The notes under the pieces were generated by a model. That model was not told where the DNA came from and searched no databases. It worked only from the letters and a program-made list of their open reading frames with translations. 64,000 nucleotides of DNA from Corylus avellana (lineage: Eukaryota > Streptophyta > Magnoliopsida > Fagales > Betulaceae): the NCBI RefSeq assembly GCF_901000735.1, contig NC_081550.1:10062716-10126715 (forward strand). The letters run 5' to 3'. The position numbers and the translations under genes were made by a program. This document shows, one piece after another, positions 9,990-22,457 of the stretch. How positions within the stretch are numbered: position 1 is the first letter of the stretch; each line of letters starts with the position of its first letter.

Positions 9990-12440
9990 GGCGCCTTATA
10001 CAGGCCATGCGCCTCTAGGTTTCATGAGTGCTCTAGAGACTTGCCAAAGTCTCATAGGAGGTGGCACCAACTCCACACTCACATAGGTGACGTACATAAA
10101 AAATGTGTGCAGAGAACACCCCATCCCAACAAGGGACTATGGACCCATTAAGAGTTTTCAACTCATCCTTACTCACTTTGAATCTTTTGTTGTTATACCA
10201 AAAAATGGCTTTAATGAGTGCTCTAGAGACCTACCCAAGTCTAATAGAAGATAGAATCTCCACACTCATATAGGTGGTATCCATCGAGAGTGTGTGCAGG
10301 GAACACCCCATCCCAACAGGTAGGGACTATGGACCCATTAAGAGCTTTAAGCTCACCCTTAAGCACTCTGCATCTTGTACTGTCTTACACCATAGGGATG
10401 GACTCATCACTAATCTTCTCAACAAGGTAGTTAATAAACATAAATCGACAATACCATACCTCATTTCACTTGTGACTTTATTTCCCATTAAACCTCATTA
10501 ATGGGATCTCCTATCATAGAGGTTTGGTATCAATCACAGTGTCTTAATTTGGGTTTCAGCCCTATCCCCATCGATGCTTCTCTCACTAGCCTTCTTGCTA
10601 ATGGCATGGTCAAAAAATCTGCAAAATTCTTTTATGACCTCACAAAGTCCATGGACATATACCAACCTCAATAAGTTGCCTCAAAATATTGTACACTTTC
10701 TCATTATAAATTATTTGCTCGAGCTTTGGCAGCCTGATAATCACAATAAACACATAGATCCAACTATGTTAGCATATAAAGGCAAATTAAATAAATTAAC
10801 CAATAGGTTCTTTAGCCATTCATCTTCAATTCATGCCTTCTCCAATGCAATTAACTTTGACTCCATAGTAAACCTTTCTATGCAAGTCTTTTTGAGGACT
10901 TTCAAGAAATAGCTCCTCCAGCCAGAGTAAACACATAATAGCCATTAGTAGGCTTTGCTCATCTGAATCAATAATAAAATTGCATTCCTTTCAATATAGC
11001 AGGATAATCACAATATGACAAACCAAAATTAATTGTGCCCTTTAAGAATCTCAACAATTTAGTAATAGCATCACAATTGCTCAATACCATAATTATGAGT
11101 ATATCTACTCAATTTACGAACAATTTATGTAATACCAAGGCATGTACAGTTTGTCAAAACATCATGCTACCAATGATTTGTGCATACTTTTTCTTGCAAA
11201 AACACCATCACCATGATTCTTAACCAAATGTATTTTTGAATTATATGGTGTAGACATAGGTGGATAATAAAAGTGCTCAAATCTTTTAAGCATCTTTCAA
11301 CATAATATTTATGGGATAAAATAATGCAATCATTATCTCTAATAACTTTAATGTCTGACATTAGCTTTACCTATGTCTTACATATCAAAATTAGATGCAA
11401 GAAATATTTTAGTTCATACACAATATCAATGTTAGTTCATAAAATAAGCAAGTCATCAGTATATATAAACAAATAATGACACATTCATTTTTGTAAAACT
11501 TGCTATGCATTTACCTACACCATTAATCAAATATGCATTAGACAACGTCACCTTGTCAAACTTGTCATGCCATTGTTTAGGAGCTTGCTTTAATCCATAC
11601 AAGGATTTCACCAATTTTTTTGATCGGGGATTACTTGTCCCTCAGGTTGCTCCATATAAATCTCTTCAACATTTAGAAAAAACAATTTTGACATCCATTT
11701 GATGTCCAACAAGTTTATAAACATAAGCAATGACAAATAACATTCTAATGGATGCAATTTTAGTAATGAAAAATAAGTATCAAATAATCAGCATTTGGCC
11801 TTTGCTTGTAGCTTTTAGCTATTAAGGATGCCATGTACTTATTTATTGTATCATTTGGTTTAAGCTTCTTCTTAAACACTTATTTACGACCAATTGGTTT
11901 GGTCATAGAAGGTAACTCAACGAGTTCCAAAGCATGGTTAGACATAATTTATTCCAATTCATTATTTATAGCTTCTAACCAAAAATGCATCAAATAGAGA
12001 TTTAATTGCTTCAACATAACATATTGGATCATCATCAACAAGATAAGCAATAAAATCCATACCAAGATTCCTTTTCGTTTTAGCTTGCTTCCTTCTTCTC
12101 AATTCTTACACATCATCAACAATTTATTAGAAGCAACAGAAAATTCATGAAATAATTTTTCCTTATTTTTCAAAGGAAACACATGCTTAAGAAAAATAGC
12201 ATTTTTAGATTCAATAATAGTAGTGTAATCTAAAACATCACTTTTGATAATAAAAAATCTATAGCATGAACTATTACATGCAAAACCAATAAAATCATAG
12301 TCATAGGTTTTAAAACCAAGTTTCCTCATGTTAGATTCGAGTAACATAACATTTGCCAAATACCCCAACACTTTAAGGTATTCGAAACAATGCTTATGGA
12401 TGTGACAAACAAAATAATGGCTTCCCCCCACACTTTGGTG
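9990..12440 (-). pseudogene. Copia pol remnants
   Basis: 12431-12099 on the minus strand reads HYFVCHIHKHCFEYLKV...GYLANVMLLES...YDFIGFACNSSCYRFF...TIIESKNAIFLKHVFPLK, the region between Copia integrase and reverse transcriptase (FIGYA, YRFLVIKS, ESRDA-EHVFP). 11702-11560 reads, across frameshifts, as the MDVKT.FLNG...EQPEG...[17 protein letters not shown] part of reverse transcriptase. Other parts are too eroded to place. Confidence 0.7.
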
Positions 12441-12449
12441 AATAGCCCA

Positions 12450-13960
12450 AAACTGACAATCATAGCATTAATAATTTATTCCAATATTCTAATTTTTTTC
12501 ATTCCCTTGATGTAGCCAAGATTTACATATATAAATCTATCATGCTAAATATTAATGGAATAAACCAAATAGTCGCAGTAAAATAAATTTTCATTAATAA
12601 CATACAAATACTTTAAGAAATGACTTCCATGAGCTCATTTTTCTATAAGTATGATATGTCATTTTCTCTTCTTTCTTTTCTCTCAATTGATTGTTTTCTG
12701 AAGCATTGATTTGTTAAGAACAAATACTAATCACAAATTGTGATTTTTCAACATGCATGGCTCTTATATATAGGAGTTGCATATCACAAGTTCTATTAAG
12801 ATATTAAAATAAAATCTTTTTAACTAAAACCCCCAATAAATATGCAAAGTATCAAGCTCAAAGAAATAATAATCAACTATTATTGGCTCATTGTCAAAAA
12901 TATGACATTGGTATCAATCTAATGATACAATAAATTTATCAGATATCAAATGAGTCTCAATAAGAACATCAATAATCACATATATTTTATTATAAACCAT
13001 CATAACAAGAAATTTGAAAGCTGAATGATATAGATGAAAAATTATCAAATACTTAAAGTATTTATGCTAATCTAGTATGTCATAGCTAACATAAATGCTA
13101 GATACTATTTCTTCTTTGAAATAGATGAATCAATAGAAGTCACCGCTTATCATATACAAAATTCATGTAATTATAAAATTTTGCACCAACTTTAATTCAA
13201 TCAAGGAGCACCTTCATAACTTGAATTTTTTTTCATTTTAATAAATGAAATGGTATATTATGTCTTAAAAAAAAAAATAAGACCTATGAATTAGCATTTA
13301 AAACTCACAACGAAGCCAATAGCTTTACTCCAAGATCTTCCAAAATAGATTGTCACCACCACACACCAACTGGGTGCCGTGAGAACCGATCGACTCAATA
13401 TGCGCACCACATCTCTTTCTCCTACTATGTGCTTACCTGCAAGAATCTTTAGCAAAGTTGTATTCTTTGCACACAGTTAGCAATGCCTATGTATTTTTCT
13501 CCATCATAACATGAGTAACCACTCACTTTGTTATTATTAGTCGACGTAAATATTCTCCAACAAACTTAGCATTTCACAATAGAAATTGCTAAATTCTAAA
13601 AATCTATAAAAAGGCTTAATAATTTTTATTGCAAGATTCATGACCCAATCAATAAAATATTATTTGACAAACAAATTAAATTAACAAAATTTGGGGTCAA
13701 ATAATCAAAAACTCTTCTAGTCAAAATATTTTCACTTACAATGCCTACACATGACATTAAACTCTTTTTCTAATAAACAAATCAATTATCAGATTTTTTT
13801 CATAATAAAATCTTTCCACTCAAGAATTGATTTCATCTTTCTCGTATGCAAATTGTATACCGCATACTCTTATAATATTTAACTTCTCATAAGTTTAAAT
13901 ACTACTGTTATGATCTAATCAAAATATTTGTGCAACCATCATGAAATCAACCTTTAAGAT
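12450..13960. other. AT-rich interior of the decayed Copia element
   Basis: Where gag and the leader of the minus-strand element should lie. No recognisable protein motif remains. Confidence 0.4.
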
Positions 13961-14014
13961 TATTTGAAATAATTTTGGATGGTACACAAATTCTCATTGA
14001 TATAAAATAATTAC

Positions 14015-14194
14015 TATTGTGAGTGCATTTGTGAGTGTTGTGTCCCACATTGAGAAAATATAAAAGAAAAGAGTGTTTAATATACCTAAGTGGACCTTAG
14101 TCCATTAGCTTAGGCTTTTGGGCTAGAGTTGTGTTCAACTATGTATATTAATGTACTCTTGATAAAAACTCCATAACCGTTTTATCTCCCAACA
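14015..14194 (+). repeat. Type 1 LTR, left copy
   Basis: 180 bp, starts TATTGTGAGTG (TG changed to TA) and ends CTCCCAACA. Matches 22661-22840 over its full length. Followed by primer-site TTGGTGTTAGAGCC. Confidence 0.88.
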
Positions 14195-14219
14195 ATTGGT
14201 GTTAGAGCCTAATTCTACG

Positions 14220-16975
14220 ATGGTTGGGATTAGTACATCTTCTGCGAAATTTGACGTGATGAAGTTTGACGAAAGTGAAATTGGTAATTTTGGGTTATGG
14301 CAGATGATGAGTACCAAATATTGCATATTTGGACCCTTTAATTTGCATTTACTAAGCCTTTAGCTTTATTATTTTCTGATGTTTTGGTTAGTTTTGGTGT
14401 TTTAGTGATTTGCAGGCTGTTAAGAGAAAAATGCGGCTTTAAGGTGATAGTTACAACTTATTCTGGGCTTAAGACACTTCATGGAGTATTGGTAGCAAAT
14501 TGGGATCGAGCGATGATTCGCACTCGACGAGTCCCACTAAAAAGGTCATATCTTGAGTTGTATAGCTCGGATTGAGGTGATCTTGGTGTCATTGGAAAGC
14601 TAACTCAAATATCTACAAATTAATATTTCACAAGAGTTGGAAAATTCTGACTGGAAGTGCGCTCGAGCGCACGTTTAGTGCGATCGAGCGCACTCGCGCC
14701 CTGTGCAGCAACATACATGTTGCACGAGTGCGATCAAGCGCACTCGACCGACCTGGCAGAGCTAAAACCCTAAAATTAGCTTATAAATATCATTCTTTTC
14801 CATTGTAAACATATGGAGACAAGCCGGGGGGGCCGTACTTGGTCAAAATTTGTGTTTTCTGGGTTTTTGGAGCGTTTGCTTCAATTTTCCATTGTAAGTT
14901 TTATTTTCTCATGATGCCAATTGAATTGTGGATTGTTTTTGTTATCATGAGAGGTTAAATCTTTCAACTAAGGTTGAAGATAAAGCTTCGTCATTGACAA
15001 ACTCATGTATTCTCGTATTTTGTTTATATAATTTTAACTTTGAATAAGGATGTTGTAGATTTTCATTCAATTAGTTGATTTATATCTTTTAATTGAATGT
15101 GATGAACTGTTATGTGTTGGAGTTGGATATTTGATGTGTTTCATCCTTCGAATACATCGAATCATTCGATTAAAATCGGATATCCATTGTGATTCGTTAA
15201 CCAAACGGATACATAGGATGATTTAATTTCAAATCGGATATTTGTTGTGATTTGTAAAAATGGGTGGATTCATTGAATGATTTAAACTAGATATTTGTAA
15301 AACATCGAACAACAGTTTGAGCATAATAGTTTGTCTATTGTAGGAACAAATACGAGAATATAGAGTTAAGATTTGGTGAAGTGAATTCTAAAACCTTAGT
15401 GTTCTTTACCATTTTATTTCATCATTTTCTTTAGTTTATGTTTTATTTTTGCAAGACAAAAATCACGAAATTCGGAACTAGGTTAAAATAGAGTTGGTTT
15501 AAATAGAAATTGGTTTACACAACACAAATCCCTGTGAATCGACCTCGCACTTGCACACACGCTATCTTGCACATGACTAGTGCGCTTGCGACTACAATTA
15601 AATTTGTACATCAAATTTTGGCGCAACAAGGGATGGTGAAGGCGTTATATGGAATGAAAACCAGAAGGTATGTCAGATATAGATTGGAAAGAGCTTGAGG
15701 CAAAAGCAGTGGCTACTATTCAGCTTTGTCTGGGAGATGACGTGATATATCAAGCAACAGTTTGATTGAAACTGGAAAGTCGGTATAAGTCAAAGTCGTT
15801 GACGAACAAGTTCTATCTAAAGCAGCGGTTGTACGGGTTGAAGATGGCGAAGGGCTCGGATCTGAGCCAACCCATCAATGTTTTCAATCAGATAATCAGA
15901 GAACTAAAGAGGGTTGATGTGAAGTTCGAGACGAAGACCAGACATTGATGCTATTGAATTCACTCCCAACTTCTCCTACGGATGAGAATTTGGTTACAAC
16001 TCTAACATGGGGAAAGGAGACCTTGGAGTTAGAGGACGTTACAAGAGCCCTGTTGGCTTTTCATCAAAGAAAGAAAAATATTGATGAAAATTCTCAAGGA
16101 AAAGGGCTAGTTGTGAAGGGTAACCATGAGCGTGGAAGAAGTAGTAACAAGGGTGGTTCAAATGGCAAGAAGTCTCGGTCAAAGTCAAGGAAGTGGAAGG
16201 ACATCAACTGCTATAAGTGTGGGAAGAAAGGGCACATAAAGTGGGATCCAGATCGGAAAAAGAACAAGGACGGCGAGAATGAAGGTTCTTCAAAATCTGT
16301 GAACGTAGTGGAAGACAATTCAGACGATGTTGACGGTGATATGCTTTCTGTTGCATCTAATTCAGAGCATCTTGTGGATTTTTGGATTCTAGACTCAGCA
16401 TGTTCGTTTCACATGACGTCCAACAAAGATTGGTTTGACACCTACAGATCAATTAATTTTGGTATAATTATTATGGGTAATGGTGCACATTGCAAAATTA
16501 CTGACATAGGTAATATTAGAATTAAAATGTTTGATGGTGTGGTTAGAATGTTATGTGATGTTAGACATGTACTAGACGTGGAAAAGAGTCTAATTTCATT
16601 AGGCACCTTAGACTCAAACGATTATGGTTATAAGTTTGAAGGTGCAATAATGAAGGTGACTAAGGGTGCGATGGTAGTGATGAAGGGAAAAAAAAGTACA
16701 AAGAATATCTATAAACTATTGGAAGTACAATTGTAGGTAGAATTGCCTCTGTGGAGTCTAAGTCCAATTGTACTGTTTTGTGGCATATGCAGTTGGGTCA
16801 TATGAGTGAGCGGGGCATGTTGGAGCTCCATAAAAGAAATTTGTTGAAGGGTGTCAAAACATGCAAACTTGATTTCTGTAAGTTCTATGTTCTAGGGAAG
16901 CAGAATCATGTACAATTCAAGACAGCAACACACAAGACAGAGGGTATTCTGGATTATGTTCATTCTAATGTTTGA
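14220..16975 (+). pseudogene. Copia gag-protease-pre-integrase remnant
   Basis: Gag starts at about 14220, is interrupted by a solo LTR (14305-15613), and resumes at 15614 (LAQQGMVKALYGMK) through frame changes near 15660-15760 and 15945. The intact stretch 15945-16736 carries a damaged zinc knuckle (CYKCGKKGHIKWDP; the last Cys is lost) and protease motif WILDSACSFHM, where the usual DSG/DSA context is kept. 16751-16975 is the pre-integrase HLRLGH-like segment (LWHMQLGHMSERGM) and the first residues of integrase, ending at a TGA and then the Gypsy junction at about 16996. The body of integrase and all of reverse transcriptase are missing. Confidence 0.85.
14305..15613 (+). mobile_element. 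Solo Gypsy LTR inserted in Copia gag
   Basis: 1309 bp from TGATGAGTACC to TTTGTACATCA. Its reverse complement matches the LTR at 20542-21805, so it is the same family in opposite orientation. Gag reading resumes directly after it. I could not find a clear 5-bp target duplication. It contains perfect palindrome GTGCGCTCGAGCGCAC at 14657-14672. Confidence 0.8.
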
Positions 16976-17243
16976 GGACCAATGAAAACAGTCCCTTTTT
17001 AGTGGGACTCATCGGGTGCAAATAATCGCTCAATCCAAATTTGTTGCCAATGCTCCCTAAAGTGTCTTAAGCCCTAGAATTAATGGAATGAGTTGCATTT
17101 TTCCCTTTAAATGCGCATTTTTCCCTTAGCAACCTACAAAATACTAAAAACCAAAACTAACCAAAACATCATAAAATAATAAAGCTAAAGGCTTAGCAAA
17201 TGCAAATGAAGGGATCCAAATATGCAATATTTGACACTCATCA

Positions 17244-18942
17244 AATACCCCCAATTTTTCATTTTGCTAGTCCCTTAGCGAAACAAAATCAAAAAAATCA
17301 AAAAAATCAAAAAAAATCAAAACATGAAACATAAATCCGCTATTGTAGGAGAGACGATTGCGTTTAGCGTATGCAACAAGCCTTTTAAATCCCTAGGCAT
17401 CCCTAGAGGATGAGTGAAGTTTCATGAGGGTTTAACATCAATGATACCCAAACATTTTTAGCATTGTCATTGACAAACACAAATTTTCACACAAACACAT
17501 GGTTCTTACATCATGAGCAGGTTTAACAAAGTGAACACCACAATCACATCATCAAGTCAACCACAAATCATTTAACTCAAAGATGAAAATTTTTTAGACA
17601 AAACATGTTCCAATAAGTGCAATATGAGACTAACATACAATCATGAGATTTCAATTTTTCTTAAAGTTAGGTATACCTCAAAATTTATAGGAATTCACTC
17701 AGATGAACACAACCAAGGCTTAAATCAAGACATGCATTTTTTGTGTAGGCTGTGCAATACTCGACTCCCTTAAGCTTTCTAATTGACCTATGTAACGAGT
17801 GTTGGGCTAGTGAATCCCAAACCAGATGGTTTTAGGGCACTAGATGTAGAAACATTCCTAATGGCTTAATTACTCAAGTCAACAAGGCTACGAAACCAAA
17901 CTAGCCATCCAATCAACCAAATTGAATTTCTCATCTTTTTACGCGAACACTCAATGCTTAGGGAGGCATGAGGTCCAGTTACTCAATGAGAAGCTCAAAC
18001 TGATTTTTTTTTTTTTTTAAGCCAAGGTTTCCTAAAAAATTCATCATACAAATCTCAAGACACACCCTACTCAATTCAAATCTCATACCTATGCTAGTGT
18101 GCTTGTGATGATCAATTTAGACATGTGAAGTGTCTCTAATCCAATCAAATGAGTCAAATGACTCAGATTTCTAATGACATGATGTGTTCAATAAGTTAAA
18201 CAAACCAATGACATGCAAACCACGATTATAATGTAACTTATGCTCAATCAACAACATAGCAATTTTTTTTTTTTTTTTTTTTAACACAACAAACAAACAA
18301 TTTAAAACAAACAAAAGACAGAGTGTCTTTCCGTACCCCCAAACTTAAACTACACATTGCCCTCAATGTGTAGTAAAGAAGTACATTACCAGAAGTATGG
18401 AATATCGAGGTGTGAAAAAGGTTAGGGCGTCCCCCAAACTTGAATACCAAAACACCTATCAACAAAACTGACAGCAATATTTTCTCACAGAAACAAACAT
18501 CAAAAGGTTAATTGTTGTCAGAAACAAAAAACAAAAAAAATAAAATGACAAGAAATAAAATGACAAAAGAAAAAGACTCAAAAATAAAGTGCGGAAAATA
18601 AAAAAATAAAAAAATACCGCACTTTCCCCGATCATTTGGGTATCCAACCAAACCCTTCCACCATTTCTTCTTTAGAATTTGATATCCCTCCAGAAGGATG
18701 TTTCGCCACCTCAGGTAGCCTAGTTGCTTGCTTCGAAGAATCTTCTTAGGAACATGGTTCCTAGATTTGTGATCTTGTGTGCATAGATCCTTGAGAAGTT
18801 TAGCCTGAGATGGCTGTTTGAGACATTGAAGAATTGAAGCTTAGGGTTCATGAACTGTCTCAAGAGGGATTGTGACGGATGAATGAGCTTCAATACTCAC
18901 TTCCTTGTCATTGGACACTTTTTGAGTTGGTGGGGGCTCAAT
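17244..18942. other. Non-coding 3' interior of the Gypsy element
   Basis: AT-rich, with runs of AAAATC (17284-17325) and long T runs. No coding signal on either strand. Confidence 0.5.
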
Positions 18943-19936
18943 TTACTCAACTTGCTCCTCTTTTTCTTCCTCCTCGTAGCTATCAACAATGAGAGGCTTA
19001 GCTGCTGGTGAAGATGGTTTAGGGAATAATATCTCAGTGGTTTCTCCATTCTCAATACGCACCTCAGGAGTAGAATCCAATATTGCATCTGCTTGGTCAA
19101 GTAACTTATCCAAATCTAAATCATCTCCAAATTGAGCAAGGCATGCTTCCAAAGGATCCTCTAGACTTGACTCATTAACAGTCTCCTTGACAACTTCCTC
19201 ACTCCCAACTGTGGTGGTGGATTGGACATGCTCATGACAAGAATTGCTAGAACCATCCTCATCAATCATGTATTGCCCTCTCGCCATCTCCTGACTTTGA
19301 AGCTCCTCTTCCTCGATTCTGCTGAATTCAGTAACTAGATGACCGAGCTGTCCTTCTAACCTTGCAATTGCTTCAGTGTTGGCCATAGTGACATCTGTGA
19401 TTTCTTGAATGGGTTGGTTGACTGTTTGCCTGAACTCACTGAGTGCGTCTTCCAATGATAATTCTGGTTGTGGCATGTGCCTCGTGGATTGGCCGGTTAG
19501 TTGCATGAATTCCTTGAGAGAGTCTTCCAGTGGAGATTGTTGAGGAAGATAGCCATATGATGAAGGAATGGAAGATGGATTATCGAACTGCGAATATTCA
19601 AAATGGTGCAGTTCATGAAATTGAGGAGCAAAATTTCCTATAGCATGAGCTTGCCACGAGAAATCAGAATGGTTGCTCCAATCCGGGTTATAAGAATTGG
19701 AAATTAATTCAAACCTAGGACTGGAGAAATTGGTGTTCCTCTACTCATGTGAAAAATTGTCCCCAAGATGAACAACTACCCGAACTATGATAAGGGTTGG
19801 AGCAGTATGAACATGGTCCACGTGGGTATAAATGGTGAGGGTAGTTGGTAGAAGTGGGTGTGGGTGTGGGTGTGGGTGTCCTACAACTAGGGGTAGCATC
19901 AAAATCACCAAATGGAGAATTCATGCTTACCCTCAC
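18943..19936 (-). pseudogene. Gag-like protein of the Gypsy element
   Basis: Reading leftward from 19936: a PTPTPTPTS stretch, then CSYCSNPYHSSGSC, a C-x2-C-x4-H-x4-C zinc knuckle, then a TAG and frame change near 19740. The frame 19506-18943 (187 aa) is intact and acidic, with ANTEAIARLEGQLGHL and EEEELQSQEMARGQYMID. I recognise this style from uncharacterised plant proteins of non-autonomous Gypsy elements, but no enzymatic domain is present. Confidence 0.65.
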
Positions 19937-20541
19937 TCTTTAAACAAAGTACACTTCCACATGAAGCATTAACCAAATTTTTGTTTTTTGTTTTTTGTTT
20001 GTTATTATTATTATTATTATTTTTTTTTTTTTGGACAGTAGGCTAAACAAAAATATAGAAAAGAAAAATAAAAACACAAAACACAAAATGGACAAAAAGA
20101 ATTTGCAAAATTTTTTTTTACTTAGCTGCTTCTAGTCTGTTTAGGCAGATTTTGGAAGTGCGCTCGAGCGTAGGTGAATGCGATCGAGCACGAGTGTGCA
20201 ATGCACTTGAGCACAAGCGCAGGATGGGTCGAGTGCAGGTGTGATCTCCTGCTACCAGTGTGCTAGAATGTGTTCGAGCGTAGGAGTGGTACAAACGATC
20301 GCAGTGGCAGGGACTAATTTTTGTCGACACTGCAACAGAAATACAAAAACAACCAACCTTTTCTCTTTTTTTTTTCTTTTTTTTTTTATGTTAGATGAAA
20401 GAGCACAAAAACAAATAAAAATAAACAAAAATCGCAAAAAGAAATGAAACAAAAATCTACCTAAACTAGTAGAAAAAAATCAATTTAAACAAAAATCAAT
20501 TTTTACAAACAAACAACTCCCCAGTAATGGTGCCAAAAACT
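19937..20541. other. Leader of the Gypsy element
   Basis: Contains homopolymer runs and CG-rich near-palindromes (20158-20285, CGCTCGAGCG at 20161-20170) like those of the LTRs. Primer site at its right end. Confidence 0.5.
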
Positions 20542-21805
20542 TGATGTGCAAATTATAGTTACTCGCAAGCGCACGAGTCATGTGCAGTACAGTGTGTGCA
20601 AGTGCGAGGTCGATCCATAGGAAATTGTGTCGTGAAAACTAGTTCTTATCTAAACTAATCCTATTTTAACCTAGTTCCGAATTTTGTGATTTTGAAATTG
20701 AAAACAAAACAAAATAAAACTAATCAAAAGATAAAAAAACTAAGGTTTTCAGAATCCACCTCACCAAATCAAAGCACACATAATCATGTTTGTTCATACA
20801 TCTGAATTTCAATAAAATCCTACGCATGTTCTATTATTTTTATAAAATCCTATTGAATCATTCAATGAATCCATTTCTATTACAAATCACAGCGAATATC
20901 CAATTAAAATCAAATCATCCACTGTATCTGTTTGATATACAAATCACAATGGATATAAGTCTCAATCAAATCATTCGATGTATCTGTTGGATGAAACACA
21001 ATAAGTATCCAACGTTTTCACAATTTATAAACAACAATCAATTACAATTTTGTCACACAATTGAATTGATACGAACATACATTACATTAAACGACATAAT
21101 TGTATAAACAAATCATAAAAATATGCAAAAAAATCAATGGTGAGGCTTCATCTTCAACCTTAGTTGAAGATTTAGCCTTTCATGACAAAATAAGTCATAA
21201 AGAAACTGAAAAATTCATTGAAATTGACAACTTACAAAAGAATTGGAGTTCAAAGCTCCAAAAACCTAGAATAGTCAAAAAAATTGACAAAGTACAGCAC
21301 CCCTGGCGCATCTCCATGCGTTTACAATAGAAAAGAATGATATTGATAAGTTAATTTTAGGCTTTCAGTGCTTCTAGGTCGGCCGAGTGCGCTCGATCGC
21401 ACATGAGGTACGCTCAATCACACTCGTGCATAACTTTCCACTTTCGATGGGCGCGTGTGCGCTCAAGCGCACTACCTTTGGAATTAGCCAACTCTTGGCA
21501 AACATGAATTTGTATATCTTTGAGTTACCTTTCCAATGACGTCAAGATCACTTCAATCCGAGCTCAACAACTCTAGATATGGAGTTTTTAGTGGGACTCG
21601 TCGGGTGCGAATAATCGCTCGATCCAAATTTGCTGCCAATGCTCCCTAAAGTGTCTTAAGCCCCAGAATTAATGGAATGAGTTGCATTTTTCCCTTAGCA
21701 ACCAACAAAACACTAAAACTAACCAAAACATCATAAAATAATAAAGCTAAAAGCTTAGCAAATGCAAATGAAAGGGTACAAATATACATTATTTGGCACT
21801 CATCA
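20542..21805 (-). repeat. 5' LTR of the Gypsy element
   Basis: 1264 bp with TGATG/CATCA ends. Same family as the solo LTR at 14305-15613 and the left fragment 16996-17243. Contains several CGCTCGATCGCA-type near-palindromes at 21390-21470. Confidence 0.85.
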
Positions 21806-22060
21806 GTATTCAGCAAGGTGGAGTTTCGTTGTATTGTGACAGTCAGAGTGGCATTTACTTGGCAAAGAACCAGGTGTATCATGCAAGAACCAAGCACATT
21901 GATGTGAGGTTTCACAAGATCCAGGAATTGGTTGCTACAAGTGAATTATTACTTGAAAAGATTCACACTTCTGAGAATGCAGCGGACATGTTGACGAAGC
22001 TTGTTACCGTAGACAAGTTCAAGCATTGCTTAGACTTAAGCAATGTCTCCAAGTGTTAGA
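21806..22060 (+). pseudogene. Copia RNase H C-terminus
   Basis: Reads IQQGGVSLYCDSQSGIYLAK, HARTKHIDVRFHKIQELV and NAADMLTKLV, the end of Copia RNase H, terminating at a TAG near 22057. The N-terminal half and the reverse transcriptase were lost to the Gypsy junction. The purine tract and type 2 LTR follow at 22146-22162. Confidence 0.88.
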
Positions 22061-22161
22061 AAGGAGAGGAAAGGAGGTGGCATCCCTAAACTTATCAGTT
22101 CCAGGTGGAGGCCCAATACTTGATTATCTTCAAAGAGGTGAATACTCGCCAAGGTGGAGAT

Positions 22162-22457
22162 TGTTGGAACAAGTAGCTCATATTCTACTACTGGCCCATT
22201 GGGTGTAATTAGTTTATGTGGGCTTTGGGACAAATAAGTTGTGGGGGGTATTTTGGGGTTTTCTAAAATACTTATAATTAGGGTTTTCCTATAAATATGT
22301 TATGTTGTAACCCTAAATCATTGAATGTAAAATATATCCACTCTCTCCTGTTGCCGTAAGCACATTGCCGAACTAGGTAAATTTGTGTCGCAACTCTTTC
22401 TTGATCTCTCTCTTTTCGATTCCATATTATTCATCATTGTTGTGCACGGTAACAACA
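22162..22457 (+). repeat. Type 2 LTR
   Basis: 296 bp, TGTTGGAACAAG to GGTAACAACA, preceded by purine tract AAGGTGGAGAT at the end of the Copia coding remnant. A TATA-like TATAAATATG lies near 22290. No second copy is seen in the window. Confidence 0.8.

Larger units (their letters stand above)
8936..14014 (-). mobile_element. Decayed Ty1/Copia element, 5' LTR truncated
   Basis: Left LTR about 8936-9763 (TGTTGGAAATAATT to ATTACGACA), followed by a purine tract on the minus strand (complement of 9764-9772, CCCCCAC on the plus strand). The start of the right LTR recurs at about 13964-14014 and is cut by the next element. Between them the minus strand carries Copia integrase and reverse transcriptase fragments with many stops. 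It is far more decayed than the element at 169-5185. Confidence 0.75.
16996..21805 (-). mobile_element. Non-autonomous Ty3/Gypsy element, left LTR truncated
   Basis: Right (5') LTR is 20542-21805. The left (3') LTR is only its last 248 bp (16996-17243, ending CACTCATCA), followed by a purine tract on the minus strand (complement of 17244-17256). The primer site next to the right LTR (20520-20539) reads on the minus strand TTTTTGGCACCATTACTGGG, close to the tRNA-Asp type used by Athila-like elements. Only a gag-like frame is present; no protease, reverse transcriptase or integrase was found. It joins Copia integrase on the left and Copia RNase H on the right, so the intervening Copia pol was deleted. 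Confidence 0.78.

Noticed and set aside
14015..14194. Type 1 LTR as a Cassandra-type LTR carrying 5S rRNA sequence
   Set aside because: No 5S-like internal promoter or 5S sequence could be recognised in the 180 bp.
20241..20452. Open frames with poly-Lys or poly-Phe tracts
   Set aside because: They result from long A/T homopolymers in a Gypsy leader.
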